64,000 bases of DNA, taken from NCBI RefSeq assembly GCF_011075055.1, contig NC_058146.1:372001-436000 (forward strand). Direction: 5' to 3'. Under the pieces are notes generated by a model, which worked only from the letters and a program-made list of their open reading frames with translations, was not told where the DNA came from and ran no database searches. Source of the DNA: Mangifera indica. Lineage: Eukaryota; Streptophyta; Magnoliopsida; Sapindales; Anacardiaceae. Every line of letters starts with the position of its first letter. The first letter of the stretch is position 1. The position numbers were made by a program, and so were the translations under genes. Shown here piece by piece: positions 37,264 through 48,986 of this stretch.

Positions 37264-37635
37264 TTTTTTTCTCTATTTTGATTATACGCTAATAAGCAAT
37301 TGAAAAGTAGATATTCAAATAATATGAGATGGTTAATGTAGGATTTTTCATGTATATATACTATGATTTTATATATGATACATCTCTATTGTTAGAAATA
37401 TATTTATATAGATATAAACAACTATATATAGAGTAATACTATATATATACATTTTATAGTATATAATTGGTTATACAAATAATATGTTAACATATGATTG
37501 AGTGTTAATTTATTCTTAATACAAATCTAATTACATTTTAGAGTATATAATTAGATATACAGATAATATATTAATATATAATTGGAAATTAATTTATTTT
37601 TAATATAAAATCATTCAATTGCATGATGACACTTC

Positions 37636-37640
<5 letters not shown>

Positions 37641-37671
<31 letters not shown>
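37641..37671. repeat. (TA)n microsatellite
   Basis: Pure AT/TA tract in the upstream flank of the unit B peptide gene. A second, longer tract lies at about 37955-38000. Confidence 0.9.
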
Positions 37672-37675
<4 letters not shown>

Positions 37676-37945
37676 AGGTACAACTCATATGTGACCTCAT
37701 TTTTAGAATATTCTATAGATATTCTATATTGACATTTTTAGAATATTTGGTAAATGTTTTTGTTTTTGTTTTTGTTTTAATTCAAAAATAATTTATAGTT
37801 TGCTTGATTCTCAATCTAATAATTTTGTAAATTATTTTTTTGGCATACAAGGTATTGTTTTGGCTCTAGGATTATTTATGGTAATAATTATTGCTATTTT
37901 CTTTTTTTTTAATGATTATCAATATTCTAATTAGAAAATAATGGG

Positions 37946-38004
<59 letters not shown>

Positions 38005-38128
38005 CATAAATGTATCATCATATAATTAAATTTTATTTTATTATTAATTTAAAATTATATAATAAGAAATTTATATATATATATTTATAATTTTATTATA
38101 ATTATATATATTAAATTTGATTAGTCGC

Positions 38129-41100
38129 TATAAACAATCATCTCGATGGCATATTCTAAGAAATAAATAAACTCTATGCTAATTTAAAGAAGTCCGACCT
38201 CACCGCAAGCTCCACAGACGAAACTCTCCCTTGATGACTTCTTCTCCTTAAACATCTATTTAGAAAAAGAGTATAAAGTTTAGATCATTTTGGACAGGAG
38301 AAAGAGAGAAAAAAAAACAACTGATTATCTTCACAGAAAAATGCTTCTAATAAGAGAAAATATACTTCCCAACCAATTGTAACAGTTCTATGGTACACGA
38401 AATTTCAAGCACATAGTTGTTAATACAAGGGTGTTAGGTGACTATCCAAACAAAAGAATGCTGCCTATAATTTTCCACATCTGTATGAAAGACAGTAGAA
38501 CCATGATTACATAACTAATATGACAACATTTGAACTCAAACTAAGGGATCTTCTTACGGAGTGCAAATATATCAATGATCCAGATTTTCTCAGGCTTTCT
38601 TTTTTCCTCACTAAAGACACGTTAAGGTTTAGTCTCACTTAAAACTTAAATAGCAGTGTCTATTCATGAGATTTGTTTGTTTCATATCAATTGTATGATC
38701 TCTCCCCAACAATCAAATTTTAAAGAGTAGCAAGGTAAAACACAGAATTATTACTGTCATAATACATAGGATAACCTACAGAATGTATGAAGTGGAGAAC
38801 AGACATGACGTGTACAACATTAGTGGCAGTATTCATGCCATTAAAATGGAGTTCAAAAGCCAGGAAATGGATTACTTATGTTGCACTTGCCTTAACATTA
38901 TCCCCAGTATTTTGAGTTTCTTGAGTTGAACCACTGGTGAAATACCATTCTTTTTCATTGTTTTCATCTTTCCAGAAATGGTTCTTTTCATAATTAAACT
39001 CTCCTGCCATCAAAAGGTAATGAAATTACTAGTACTGCCAAAGATACCTTCCTATAGAACAAAAAGAAAATCGCAAAGAACGAGGAGCCAATAAATTAAA
39101 AGGAAAAATCAATGAAAAAACATGATTAACTCACCTCCTTTGGATCTCTGATATTCTCATTTGCAGTAGAGGATCCATTTTGTTGGACTGTGCTAATGAT
39201 TTGCTTGGTTATTTTATTTGACTTCTTAACCTTGTTCCACCATCTCATGGCCAGAAAAAGATTTCATGGTAGGAGCAACTCCTGCTTCCTGTACCACAGC
39301 TTTTGTTTTCTTCTTTTTCTTCTGATCAGCCTCATCATCTGCAAAACAATTGTATGATTAAGCATAAAACAATACAGTTACAATATTCTCTTGATTGTAT
39401 ACAGTCAACTAGTATACAAAGTAATCAGTCACTTTTCCAAATTAAGCAGAAGATCATTTAGGAGGGAACTAATTTTATAGACAGGAAAGACAAATGCTTG
39501 GAAAACCCCATGTTAGCTTCACAGATTTGCTTAACCTTAGGGTCATCATTCAATAAAATAGTTAAAAACTCAGAGACTAGAATTCCATTCCTCATACAAT
39601 TTTTGCCATTAGCAAATATAAAAATAAATCTCAAGGACCAAGAACTGCAATGCAGCTCTTTAGGCATTGTGGTGGAGTTCATTTTCACCTAAATCAGTGA
39701 TGTAAAGAAATAGCTTTTAGCTTTTATTATATTTCAATACTCATGCCTAAATTACATCAAACATGAAAACATCTCCACTATTCCCAAAGTCAAAAGAGTT
39801 TCTGACAGGACATACTTGGAAAACAAACAGTGTATATACACAAATATATATTGGAAATTTAGATGTGTATATTGATGTTGAAAAAAAAGACTAAAATTGT
39901 GGATCAGATATCCACCACCACAAAATATCTAGAAGGGGAATAAAGCTTTACGAAAGGTATCAAGAACCTGTACAAAAGAAACCACTAACAAGCAACTACA
40001 GAATGAGCAAATCCTTAAAATTCAGAATTAACATGGATACCCACCAAAATAATTTACTTTAGTCCCAGCCAAATACCTATATCTGTATATGAAATAAATG
40101 CTTACCCCACAAATTTGAATAACCATTTAGAAACCATGTAAATCATACCATCCATGAGCAACCTGCATAATTCAGCTGCTTCATCTTCAATTTCCTCTTC
40201 CGCCTGTGCTTGGGATGGACGCCTTTGCACCTTGAGCCCCTTTACACCATCTGCTTTATCATGCTTTGATTCATAGTTATTCTCTGCCCCCTTCTTCAAA
40301 CTCCTCTGCATGAAGCAAATTTTCTAGGTCGCCAGCAAATGAATACAGATCACTATTTGCTTCAGAGTCACTTCCATTGTCATCGTCATCACCAGCTGAA
40401 AGAGATTGAACTTGTCAATCCCAAATTTCTTGGCATTTTTCCCATCTGCTGCTGCAGCTGAAGAAAGGACATTCGTTGGCCATGTGCATACTTGCTGATA
40501 GTTGTTGGATCAACCTGGACCCCTGATGCAGCTTGCTCACTGGAAAGCTTACGTATCATAGCAATTCGATGCCATCTGGTCTGTTTTGCAATCATTTCCT
40601 CAGGAACAATGAACTTGAGAAGAACCTGAATATAAGTGAGCAGTTAAAGATACACTACAAGACTGCCACCATCTTTATTAAGTTGAAATGGGTGTTACCG
40701 ATGCTATTAAGACTCTCATCATCTCTCTCCTTTCTGAGCAAATTATAGATCTTCGGAACCATGTTTTGGCATTTTGTAACGCCATGCTTCACTCAATAGA
40801 CAGAAATTTTGTTGACAGAAGCCCTTGGTATCAACTAAAAGGTTAATGGTTCAAACCCTCATCAAGTCACCTAATTCAAATATTATATCTCATAAGTTTC
40901 CCACTACTGAGATTGTAGGGTCCTAAAGCAATCCCTAGTTTTGAACTTGTGAACCAATAGGGAAGGTCCAGGGTTTCGATATATGTACATACTGCAAACA
41001 GAAGCCAACTTCAGCCTCTCACAAAAACCAATGCTTACCAAAAACAAGGTAATTCTGCAGACAGGAGTTAGCTCCAACCCCACCCACAAGAGGCTAAAAT

Positions 41101-42943
41101 TGCTCAATGTGTAGCAATAGAAAAATGAGCCATGCCAAGACTTAATTTCGTTAATTATATACTTCATAAAGATCATGAGTATATGACCTACACTCGTGTT
41201 TTTGAGCGCTAGCCTAAAAAATTGTACATACAAAATTGTTCTTAAAAAAACGGCTAACTTTTAAACATCAACACCAATGTATAAGGTTACATGTAATGAC
41301 CAACTATAAAAAAATTGCTCTGCTTGGTAAAACTTCCAATGTGTATCACATAGTGTCATAACAATCTACGTAACTTCAACTCTGCTGATATCCAAGTCAT
41401 TCTAGCACAAGAGACCATTACAATAATATAAGAGGGGAGCAGCTACTTTGACTTAAAATTCTTTTAAAAAGGTAATATGCAGCTGAGTCAATGATCACTT
41501 AGAAAACACCGACAGAATAGAACAAAATAAATTCATTAGCAGAAAAGTGACAACCCTGTGGATATCCAAATAAAAGCAGTCTTTTGCCTTTGCTGAACTC
41601 TGTTAGTTGAGTGATACAAGGTATAACAAGCAGAATCAACTAGATGTGTTTTAAAATGATTAGATGTTGAAAATAATAAAAAAGAAGAACTAGTAAGTGT
41701 GGAAACAAAGATACTAACAGAACATCAAAAACTGCATGAGATAGATTTTCCTGGTAGACAACATCACCTTGATCAGCGGGATCAACTGGCATTTGAGGTG
41801 AATTTACTGACAGCTGAAAATTAACAACTTCGTTAAGTGTTGCATCAAACAAAAACAAACAAAGACATCCATTCAAAGTTTTGCTATATAATATAGAGAA
41901 AAATAAAGCCAAAGCACAAAATTAAGATTTTCATACATCTATTTCTGTGAGAGATGGACCCAGCTTATCAGCCAATGCAGCAAGATGCTCCTTTGCATCC
42001 TGTAAAGGTATTCTAAGATTTAGAGCAATTATACTGATAAAAAAATAAAAATAAACTGTGAAAGTAACACTAGTTCCAAATTTGTAATAAATATACACCT
42101 GCCAACAAATTGAAAGGCCTATATGATGACTGTCTTATCAATGCTTGTATATGTCAGTCAAGTTATTATTACCATTTATTTCTACATATAATGGTAATGC
42201 ATAAAATTGGAGGATAAAATAAACACCTCATCAAGGTAATCAACATCAAGATCACCAGAATTGTCAACATTGCCAAACATAAATCCCAAAACCCGGTTAC
42301 CCCAACTAGCGTCCTCATATCCCTCCTCTTCATCTGCCAATTTAAAAATATATGTAAGATTTGGAAACAAGAGGTTTATCTAATAAGATACTATAGGTAC
42401 CATAACATGCACAAACAAATAGCAATGGATAAAAATGCCAAGAAACTACTTGCAATAAAGATAACAAGATCCAACCCAAGGAAGCTATCACTCTGCATGT
42501 TGCATTATTATAATTGTGTGCAGTAGACTTCATATGTCTTCTACTCTTTAACCTAGCACTGAATGTAAACAATGTCTCTCACTATTAAGCCGCATGAAGC
42601 ATGTCCTTGTACACACCTCAAGAAGCATAATCGGAAACAAATTTGAGATTTATACAGGACTTTCATATAATTATACTTTGCACAATCACCAATGAATGCA
42701 ATCTTTTCATGGCCAGCTCTCTGAATTCATGAACCCATGCAATGATAATAATGAAATAAATATTACTATAAAACTTAGTTCCCTCCTCTACTTATTCCTA
42801 GTCACTACTTTAAACCTCATGCCTAATATCAAACTAAAAATTAGCACAATACACTAAACATTAAACTTTTTAACACTTCATGCAACCAACTTACCTTCAT
42901 CCTGACTGTCCTTCGAAGCACTACTAGACTCATAACAACCCAT
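38129..42943 (-). pseudogene. TAF1: TAF1-like gene copy 2, 3'-truncated
   Basis: Very similar to 16629-21632 over its length. It starts at ATG 42943 (MGCYESSSASKDSQDE) and stops abruptly at 38129, just past the zinc-knuckle exon (38180-38255), so the IVIRPP repeats and bromodomain are absent. It lacks the same central TAF1 core as copy 1 and carries the same G-run frameshift (about 40290). It keeps states that copy 1 has lost: donor GAG|GTGTTT at about 42226 and serine in place of the TGA stop (near 41806). It has its own TGA at 40415-40417 (arginine codon in copy 1). The internal deletion therefore predates the duplication. Confidence 0.9.
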
Positions 42944-43489
42944 TTTATAACAATACAGCTCTGCACAACAAGAGTAACAGTAAAAACACTAGATTAAAGA
43001 AAGTCATGGATTTAAAACATTTTTGCTTTGAATCCAAGATAAGAAATTCAAATAAATTAAAAATAACTCTATAGAGTTTAATATTTTGAGGGAAAATTGA
43101 TAATAAATTCCCCACTAATCAAAATCAAGAATGAGCAAAAATTCAAGTAAAAAAAAAAAGCAATAATAAGGCAGCATTCTTTGACTGTCAACACTTCGAG
43201 AGAAGAAAATTCCCTCTGAGGATCCAAAAAGACTCTTCAGAGTCTAGCAGCAAACATGCTGCTCACGCTTAGATTGAGAAATAGAGAACCACGAGCGCAA
43301 AGATCTTTCCCTGTCCAACCTGTGCCCCAGCTAATTATTATTGTCCGCTATTGATTAGTCTTAATTAATAATGAAAATTTTGATATGTATAACCAAGACA
43401 ACTCAGCCCATCTCATCCACTTCGGGAGTATAAAATTAAAGTAAACGCTGGACAAAGCTAATTTTTAATCAGAAAAAAATAATTTCTTA

Positions 43490-43870
43490 TCGAAATTGTT
43501 TAGCAAAAATGCCTAAACCATAAACTACGAAATGTAGGAGAACAAAATGAGTTGAAAATGCAATGTCAATACAAATAAAGGAATCAATAATTCCAAAAAA
43601 AAAAAAAAACCAGTAAGATTACAGAGATTTCCAAATTTCAAATGCAAACGGATAAATCCTCGTCCGAGAGTAGCTGAGTATATTATACGAAGAAGGAGGG
43701 TCTAGGAGTTGCAGAAAGTGACGAAGAAGGATAAGTCGACAGAGAGGACGTACGAGAGGTGAGGCTCCAGAGATCGATTGCGAATTCTTCGGTGAATATT
43801 CAGAGGGATAAAACGAAAAGTCGACGAATTCGACAGCGGTGAAAAAAGTGACACTGCTTTGAGAAGAAAC
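43490..43870 (-). other. TAF1 copy 2 upstream region
   Basis: Homologous to 22160-22554 and 35947-36332. Non-coding, pyrimidine-rich on the minus strand. Ends in GAAAC (43866-43870) next to the solo LTR. Confidence 0.5.
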
Positions 43871-44111
43871 TGTGATACCGGCAAATCCTATATCCACAAA
43901 TCTCGTATCGATAACACACAAGAGAGATATTGAATTTATCTGTACTCTATCTATGTATCTCATATCGGTTAGAGATGAAAGAATTTAACTCTTTAAACTG
44001 TTAAAATATGTTTTGGATTGTAAAACCCAGAAATAAAACTATAATAGACTGTGTCTCTAGAATGGATAATATTTTAACAGTAAATCGGGGTATTGAACAA
44101 GAGATACTACA
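43871..44111. mobile_element. Solo LTR (TRIM-like), unit C
   Basis: 241 bp, starts TGTGATACCGG and ends GATACTACA, flanked by GAAAC (43866-43870) and AAAAC (44112-44116), a 5-bp target duplication with one mismatch. The interior CTGTGTCTCTAGAATGGATA block and the CAGTAAATCGGGGTATTGAA block are typical of a widespread plant short-LTR family. Unit B at 36328-36337 shows the empty site. Confidence 0.8.
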
Positions 44112-44631
44112 AAAACAAAGACGTTCTACTCCGCCTCTTGGTTATTAGTTCATTTAAAGGGTGACCAACTTATAGAGGATGTATTACAATTTTTTGTCCA
44201 ACATATACTTGGGTATTATATATATATGGGTAGAATTAGATTGAATTTAAGATTGGATTTGAGCTTAATCAAATTCAAATTTAAATTTATTCAAATTGAT
44301 AATATTTATTCTTAAGATATAAACATATAATTAAGTGATTTAATCATTTAAATTAATTTTAATTTAAAATATTTTAATTATTTAGTTACACCAAACCTCT
44401 TTGTACCTATGAGTATATAAAATATTACTTCAAACATTTTTTGCAAAAAATCATGCCAATGAATTTTGATGGTTATATTGTAATTATAGCATAAATTTAA
44501 AGAAACATAAGAAAGTTACTACATTTGTTTGCGGATAAAGGTTTTATTTATAACTTTATTCCTTCAATAACAAAGCAATTGCAATTGAAAAGCAATAAGC
44601 AATAGTGGCTTTTTATTAGGTAGGTAGGCAA

Positions 44632-45060
44632 TTAGTTCTTGTCCATCATTCTGCATGAATCCAAGCAAGCTTTGTGTTGTTGGTCCAATGCTGAAAAATA
44701 AATACAAGAAAATTGTGAATTAGATATATGAATAAATGATATTGCCTTTGTACAATGTAAAAGGAATTAAATATACTTTCAACTATAAAAGAAATAAAGA
44801 TATATGCATAAATAGTTACCAGCATGATCTGTTGTATTGATGTTGATGCATTTAGATATTGCACAATTGAGTTTGGCAATATCGGTTGGAGTTGCACACT
44901 CTTTCAAGCACTTATATACGCAAAAAGGTCGAAGCATTTTCGATGCGAGACATTGAGTCAGACAAGTTTCATAACACATCAAGTATGCTGAAGATTCTCC
45001 TATCAACAACCCTAAAAATAAACAAACCATCATAAGAGACAAAACTTTATTTGTGTTCAT
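44632..45060 (-). CDS. Thionin-like cysteine-rich secreted peptide, unit C
   Basis: Two exons, 44820-45060 and 44632-44690, 99 residues (one extra glutamine codon in exon 2 compared with the unit B and D genes). The signal peptide (MNTNKVLSLMMVCLFLGLL...) is nearly the same as in its sisters. The mature part keeps all ten cysteines. Differences cluster in the first loop (YLMCYETCLTQCLASKMLRP) against unit B. Splice sites are intact. Neighbours are the solo LTR and TAF1 copy 2 downstream of its stop and a proline-rich ORF upstream. Role unknown; a secreted disulfide-rich defence or signalling peptide is the likely class. Confidence 0.85.
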
Positions 45061-45063
45061 TTT

Positions 45064-45700
45064 CTTTTCTATTTTGGTTATACGCTAATAAGCAATTGAA
45101 AAGTAGATATTCAAATAATATGAGATGGTTAATATAGAATTTTCATCCATTTATAGTACGTTTGTAATAATGGTAAGTTTCCATTGTGAGAAATATATTA
45201 ATATATTAAGGTATATTAAAGAATGAAAGTTAATTGGGGATCCTTAAAAAGACAAAAAATTAAATAAAGGTCATAATGTATATTCCTGTTATTGACATAT
45301 ATATTTAATAGAAATTTAATTTTTCCTAGGTAAGTGTGGTCTCATAATAAAGTTAGTCAATATGTTTCACATGGGTAAAATTGATACTTTTCTTGTGAGA
45401 CTAATTAATATTTTTTATATAATTATTTATATTCTTCACACTTAGTCAAAACTAAAATATTAAACAAAATAAAGTTTTCAATATATATATATACCCTCCT
45501 AAGCCAACAATCTGAACCTTTCAACCAACAAGAAATTAAAAATTTTAAAACTGATCATAGTTTTCTTAAGAAGGTTATGTGCCGAGACTTGCAACTAACA
45601 ATAAACTCATCCTCTAACATTATTGTCTTCCTGAAAAATACTTTAATATTGATCCACCATCCCAATTTTCAGCTATAAAAAAACATAATATGGCTTTGTT
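45064..45700. other. Intergenic, promoter side of the unit C peptide gene
   Basis: The first 70 bases match the upstream flank of the other peptide genes (to about 45135); homology then ends, unlike units A, B and D. The remainder is AT-rich, with a small TA tract at 45482-45494. No gene is seen. Confidence 0.45.
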
Positions 45701-45776
45701 TTTACCACTCTAAACCCATAAGAAGTCAACTGTCTCCTTCGATACCCAACAAGAAACGTCCTCTAGTAAATTCTTC

Positions 45777-45980
45777 ATGTTGTTTCTCTTTGTTGCTTTA
45801 ACGTATGCATCCATGGATGGTGGACAGGCATCTCGAAGTCTACTGTTAACGACACCTTTGCCTCCACTTCCATCGTTGCCACCACTGTCTCCCTTTCCCA
45901 AGTTCAACTTTCCACCTATTACCAGTAACAATTTCCCTTTCACCTTTGACTTTCCATCTCCTTCCGCTACAAACCCTTAA
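45777..45980 (+). CDS. Short secreted proline-rich cell-wall-type peptide (uncertain)
   Basis: 67 codons. Hydrophobic start MLFLFVALTYASM, then SRSLLLTTPLPPLPSLPPLS and an FPKFNFPPITSNNFPF tail. The pattern (signal peptide, SRSLL, repeated LPPLP, F/P-rich end) fits short plant proline-rich wall proteins of the PELPK type. The signal peptide looks short, and the frame is open upstream for over 10 codons without another ATG, so the true start may be lost or lie in an exon not seen. Could be a decayed member. Confidence 0.5.
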   Translation: MLFLFVALTYASMDGGQASRSLLLTTPLPPLPSLPPLSPFPKFNFPPITSNNFPFTFDFPSPSATNP

Positions 45981-45984
45981 GATA

Positions 45985-46866
45985 TCGAATAAAACTATAT
46001 CTTCAACCAAATTTTATTAAAATATTTATACAAACTAAGACGTTAGTACATGATTAGATGATATGATTGTTTACTTTTTTTTTTCATTTCAAAATTACTC
46101 AACCAAATACGACCATATTAAGTTATAGAAATATATTAGTAAAATTTGTTTATACATATAGTGTTACTTTATATTTTCTCATAATAGTTCGGTGTTATAG
46201 GTGATAGCATGCCGATTCTAAAAGCCTTTGTCATGTGTCATGTTCGAGCGGGATGCTTTGCATTTGGGTTTTTTTTTTTAAAATTTTGTCCTTAGATAAG
46301 TGGTGATTAGCACAATTGTACTTTTATACTATTTTTAATTATAATAAGTATTAATTTGAATATTAATAATTATATGTTATCATGTAATTAAGTTATTTTA
46401 AATTAAAAATAAAGTAACATCTAATTATGTAATGATACATAATTATTATTATCTAAATTAATTCTTATTATTACTATATATAACATTTCTCTTAAGAGTG
46501 GGTATAAAACAAGAGTGAATGATTTGATATGATTTTATATTTATTTTTTATATTTATTTTATTGTTTTAGTTTCTACATTTTGAATCATTGTTTAAAACT
46601 ATGAATGTTAATAACCCGTATTAATTTATATGTTAACAAATATATATATTATTATATTATTATATGATTTAATATTATTTTATTTTTAATATAAAATTAT
46701 TTAATTATATAATAAAATATCATTATTAATATGTAAATTAATATTTGTTGATAATATACATAATTTTATTAATATTATAAAATAAGTATGGAGACTCTTT
46801 TATCTAATTAAAGTACACAATTTCCATAATTATGACTGCCACTCATCTTGATGCCAATTATCAAAT
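45985..46866. other. Intergenic, AT-rich
   Basis: Contains MITE-like foldback stretches at about 46330-46450 and 46640-46760 and no recognised gene. Confidence 0.4.
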
Positions 46867-46875
46867 CAAAGGAAA

Positions 46876-47832
46876 GGCCAAACGACTATTTCCCACCCAA
46901 GGTATGCTGTAATGACGAGTTTCCACCCTTTAACTATGGAAACACCAAACACCCACCCATGGCCGGTTAGATTTAACCAAACCCTAACGGTGGTAAATTT
47001 AATTGCATTTCCCCCCCTAAAAGTTTAAAAACTAACATTTTTTCCCTAAGCTAAGTTTGAAAATATTGCATTTCCCCCCCTAGGGTTTATTTCCAAACCC
47101 TTCCAATTTCCAAACCCTTTTCCGTCGCTTTCTCCGGCGCCATCACCGGCCGTCTTCCCCTCCCGACGGTTTCTCTTCCACCGACGGCGCCTCTCAACTT
47201 GACCTCAACGTATCCGACGCAGAGATAAGCCGTCTGGGAAGAGAAATCGTCTTCCCAGACGACGAAGACGAGATCGATCGATCTCGTCTTCGTCGTCTGG
47301 GAAGACGATTGTCTTCCCAGATGAAGACGACTCGTCTTCCCAGAGGACGACGAGTCGTCTCGTCGTCTCGTCTTCGTCTGGGAAGACGTCGTCTTCCCAG
47401 ACGACGACGACGACTGGGAAGACGAAGAACTTCGTCTTCCCCGACGAAGTTCTTCGTCTTCCACAGCTTCTCCGACTCCGATTGGAAGTCCAAATGGGAG
47501 GAAAGAGTTCTCTGGAAGGTGAGGATGCTTCGGGAGGGAGAGACCGTCGGCAGTGGAGCCGGAGACCGTCGGCAATGCTTCGGGAGGGTGAAACTGCGAT
47601 TTTTGAAAACTTAGGCTGGGGGGGGAATTTTAGTTTTTAAAGTTTAGGGGGGCAAAATATATTCTATTTTAGTTTATTTTTAATATTCTAGAGAAAATGA
47701 CAATTTTACCCTTGTCACCGTTAGGGTTTGGTTAAATCTAACCGGCCATGGGTGGGTGTTTGGTGTTTCCATAGTTAAAGGGTGGAAACTCGTCATTACA
47801 GCATACCTTGGGTGGGAAATAGTCGTTTGGCC
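46876..47832. mobile_element. Mutator-like non-autonomous element, very young
   Basis: 957 bp, with 117-bp terminal inverted repeats (46876-46992 and 47716-47832) that I read as identical. Flanked by perfect 9-bp target duplications CAAAGGAAA (46867-46875 and 47833-47841). The interior is GC-rich compared with its surroundings and has a 162-codon minus-strand frame (47087-47575) and an overlapping plus-strand frame, both low-complexity Ser/Arg/Lys/Thr-rich. No transposase is present. It may be a Pack-type element carrying captured sequence, or a self-amplified simple repeat. Confidence 0.92.
47245..47310. repeat. 66-bp perfect palindrome
   Basis: Both arms (33 bp each) pair completely around the centre at 47277/47278, with no spacer. 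It lies in a wider block (about 47215-47470) of repeated CGTCTTCCCAGACGACGAAG units in both orientations. Confidence 0.95.
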
Positions 47833-47841
47833 CAAAGGAAA

Positions 47842-48867
47842 AGCAAATTAACACAAGTCCTAAACATCCCCAGTAAAATTGATTTGGGATTTATTAACTT
47901 TAATTTTACTTAACAAGGAATATTACATTAGGAAATATTATTAAACATTTTCATATGGGTCCATTATGGAAATCTCTTAGGTGATCAATAAAAGTCATCC
48001 CAGATAAAACTGATGAGATAATATATTCTATTTTAAACAGAATTTTTTTTATGAGAGTTTAGATAATTAACTTAGACAAATTATGTATATATATTTATAT
48101 GTAAAATCTTTTTCTTTATCTATCGGTATTAACTTTTCTTTTAAGTCTCTTCAAATACTTATTATAATTATAAAATTGATTATTTAGGAGTAGTATTTCA
48201 AAGAATAATTAGACATAAAGATAAACTATTAGATTATTTTAATATATGGTGATTTGTTGACTCTTAACACTCTTAGTATTTATCTATTAATATGCGTCAA
48301 CAAACACCCTTTAGTACTTACCAACTAATACACATAAACTCTTGTATTAAAAAAGAAGACTCTATGATCATAAAAGTAAACATGATAACTATAAACATAA
48401 ATTCTTGAAGAATACTCTAAACCATATTGAAAATATTTTATCTTTGTAGTCACATCCATCATCATACATAATTATTCCGCTAATTTCAACCATCATTATG
48501 ATATTTTAGCATTTAGCCTAACCTTGCTCATTCTCATTGGTACACGTAAATCCATATCAACATTGTTCAAAAAGTGTCATCACACATGCCTCAAGATAAG
48601 ATTTTCAACTATACTGATAAAAAAAAATAAACTGCAACATTGCTGCTTTTGAATTTGAATATTTACAATATTTTTTTATTTTCTAAACCCATGTATATTG
48701 TTTATTATAACTCATTCATGGTAATTTTCAAAATATGTTTGAATTGAATCCATGTCAATTAATATTTAGGAATTTTACCTAGATAATATAGTTATCAACA
48801 CCAAGGCAGCCTTTTAACAAGGATATTCAAAATTTTGATGATCCTAAAATACGTTTTAGGGGTCTTT
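47842..48867. other. Intergenic, no gene recognised
   Basis: AT-rich sequence without an open frame of interest. Confidence 0.4.
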
Positions 48868-48932
48868 ATGTCTTTTGATCATGTTTTAAGATATTTTTAA
48901 TTTTAAATACTTATGTTCACATGTATGTGTGT

Positions 48933-48986
<54 letters not shown>

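Noticed and set aside
47309..47614. Arginine/serine-rich plus-strand protein in the Mutator-like element
   Set aside because: Low-complexity translation of an inverted simple repeat; the opposite strand gives an equally open frame, so coding is not supported.
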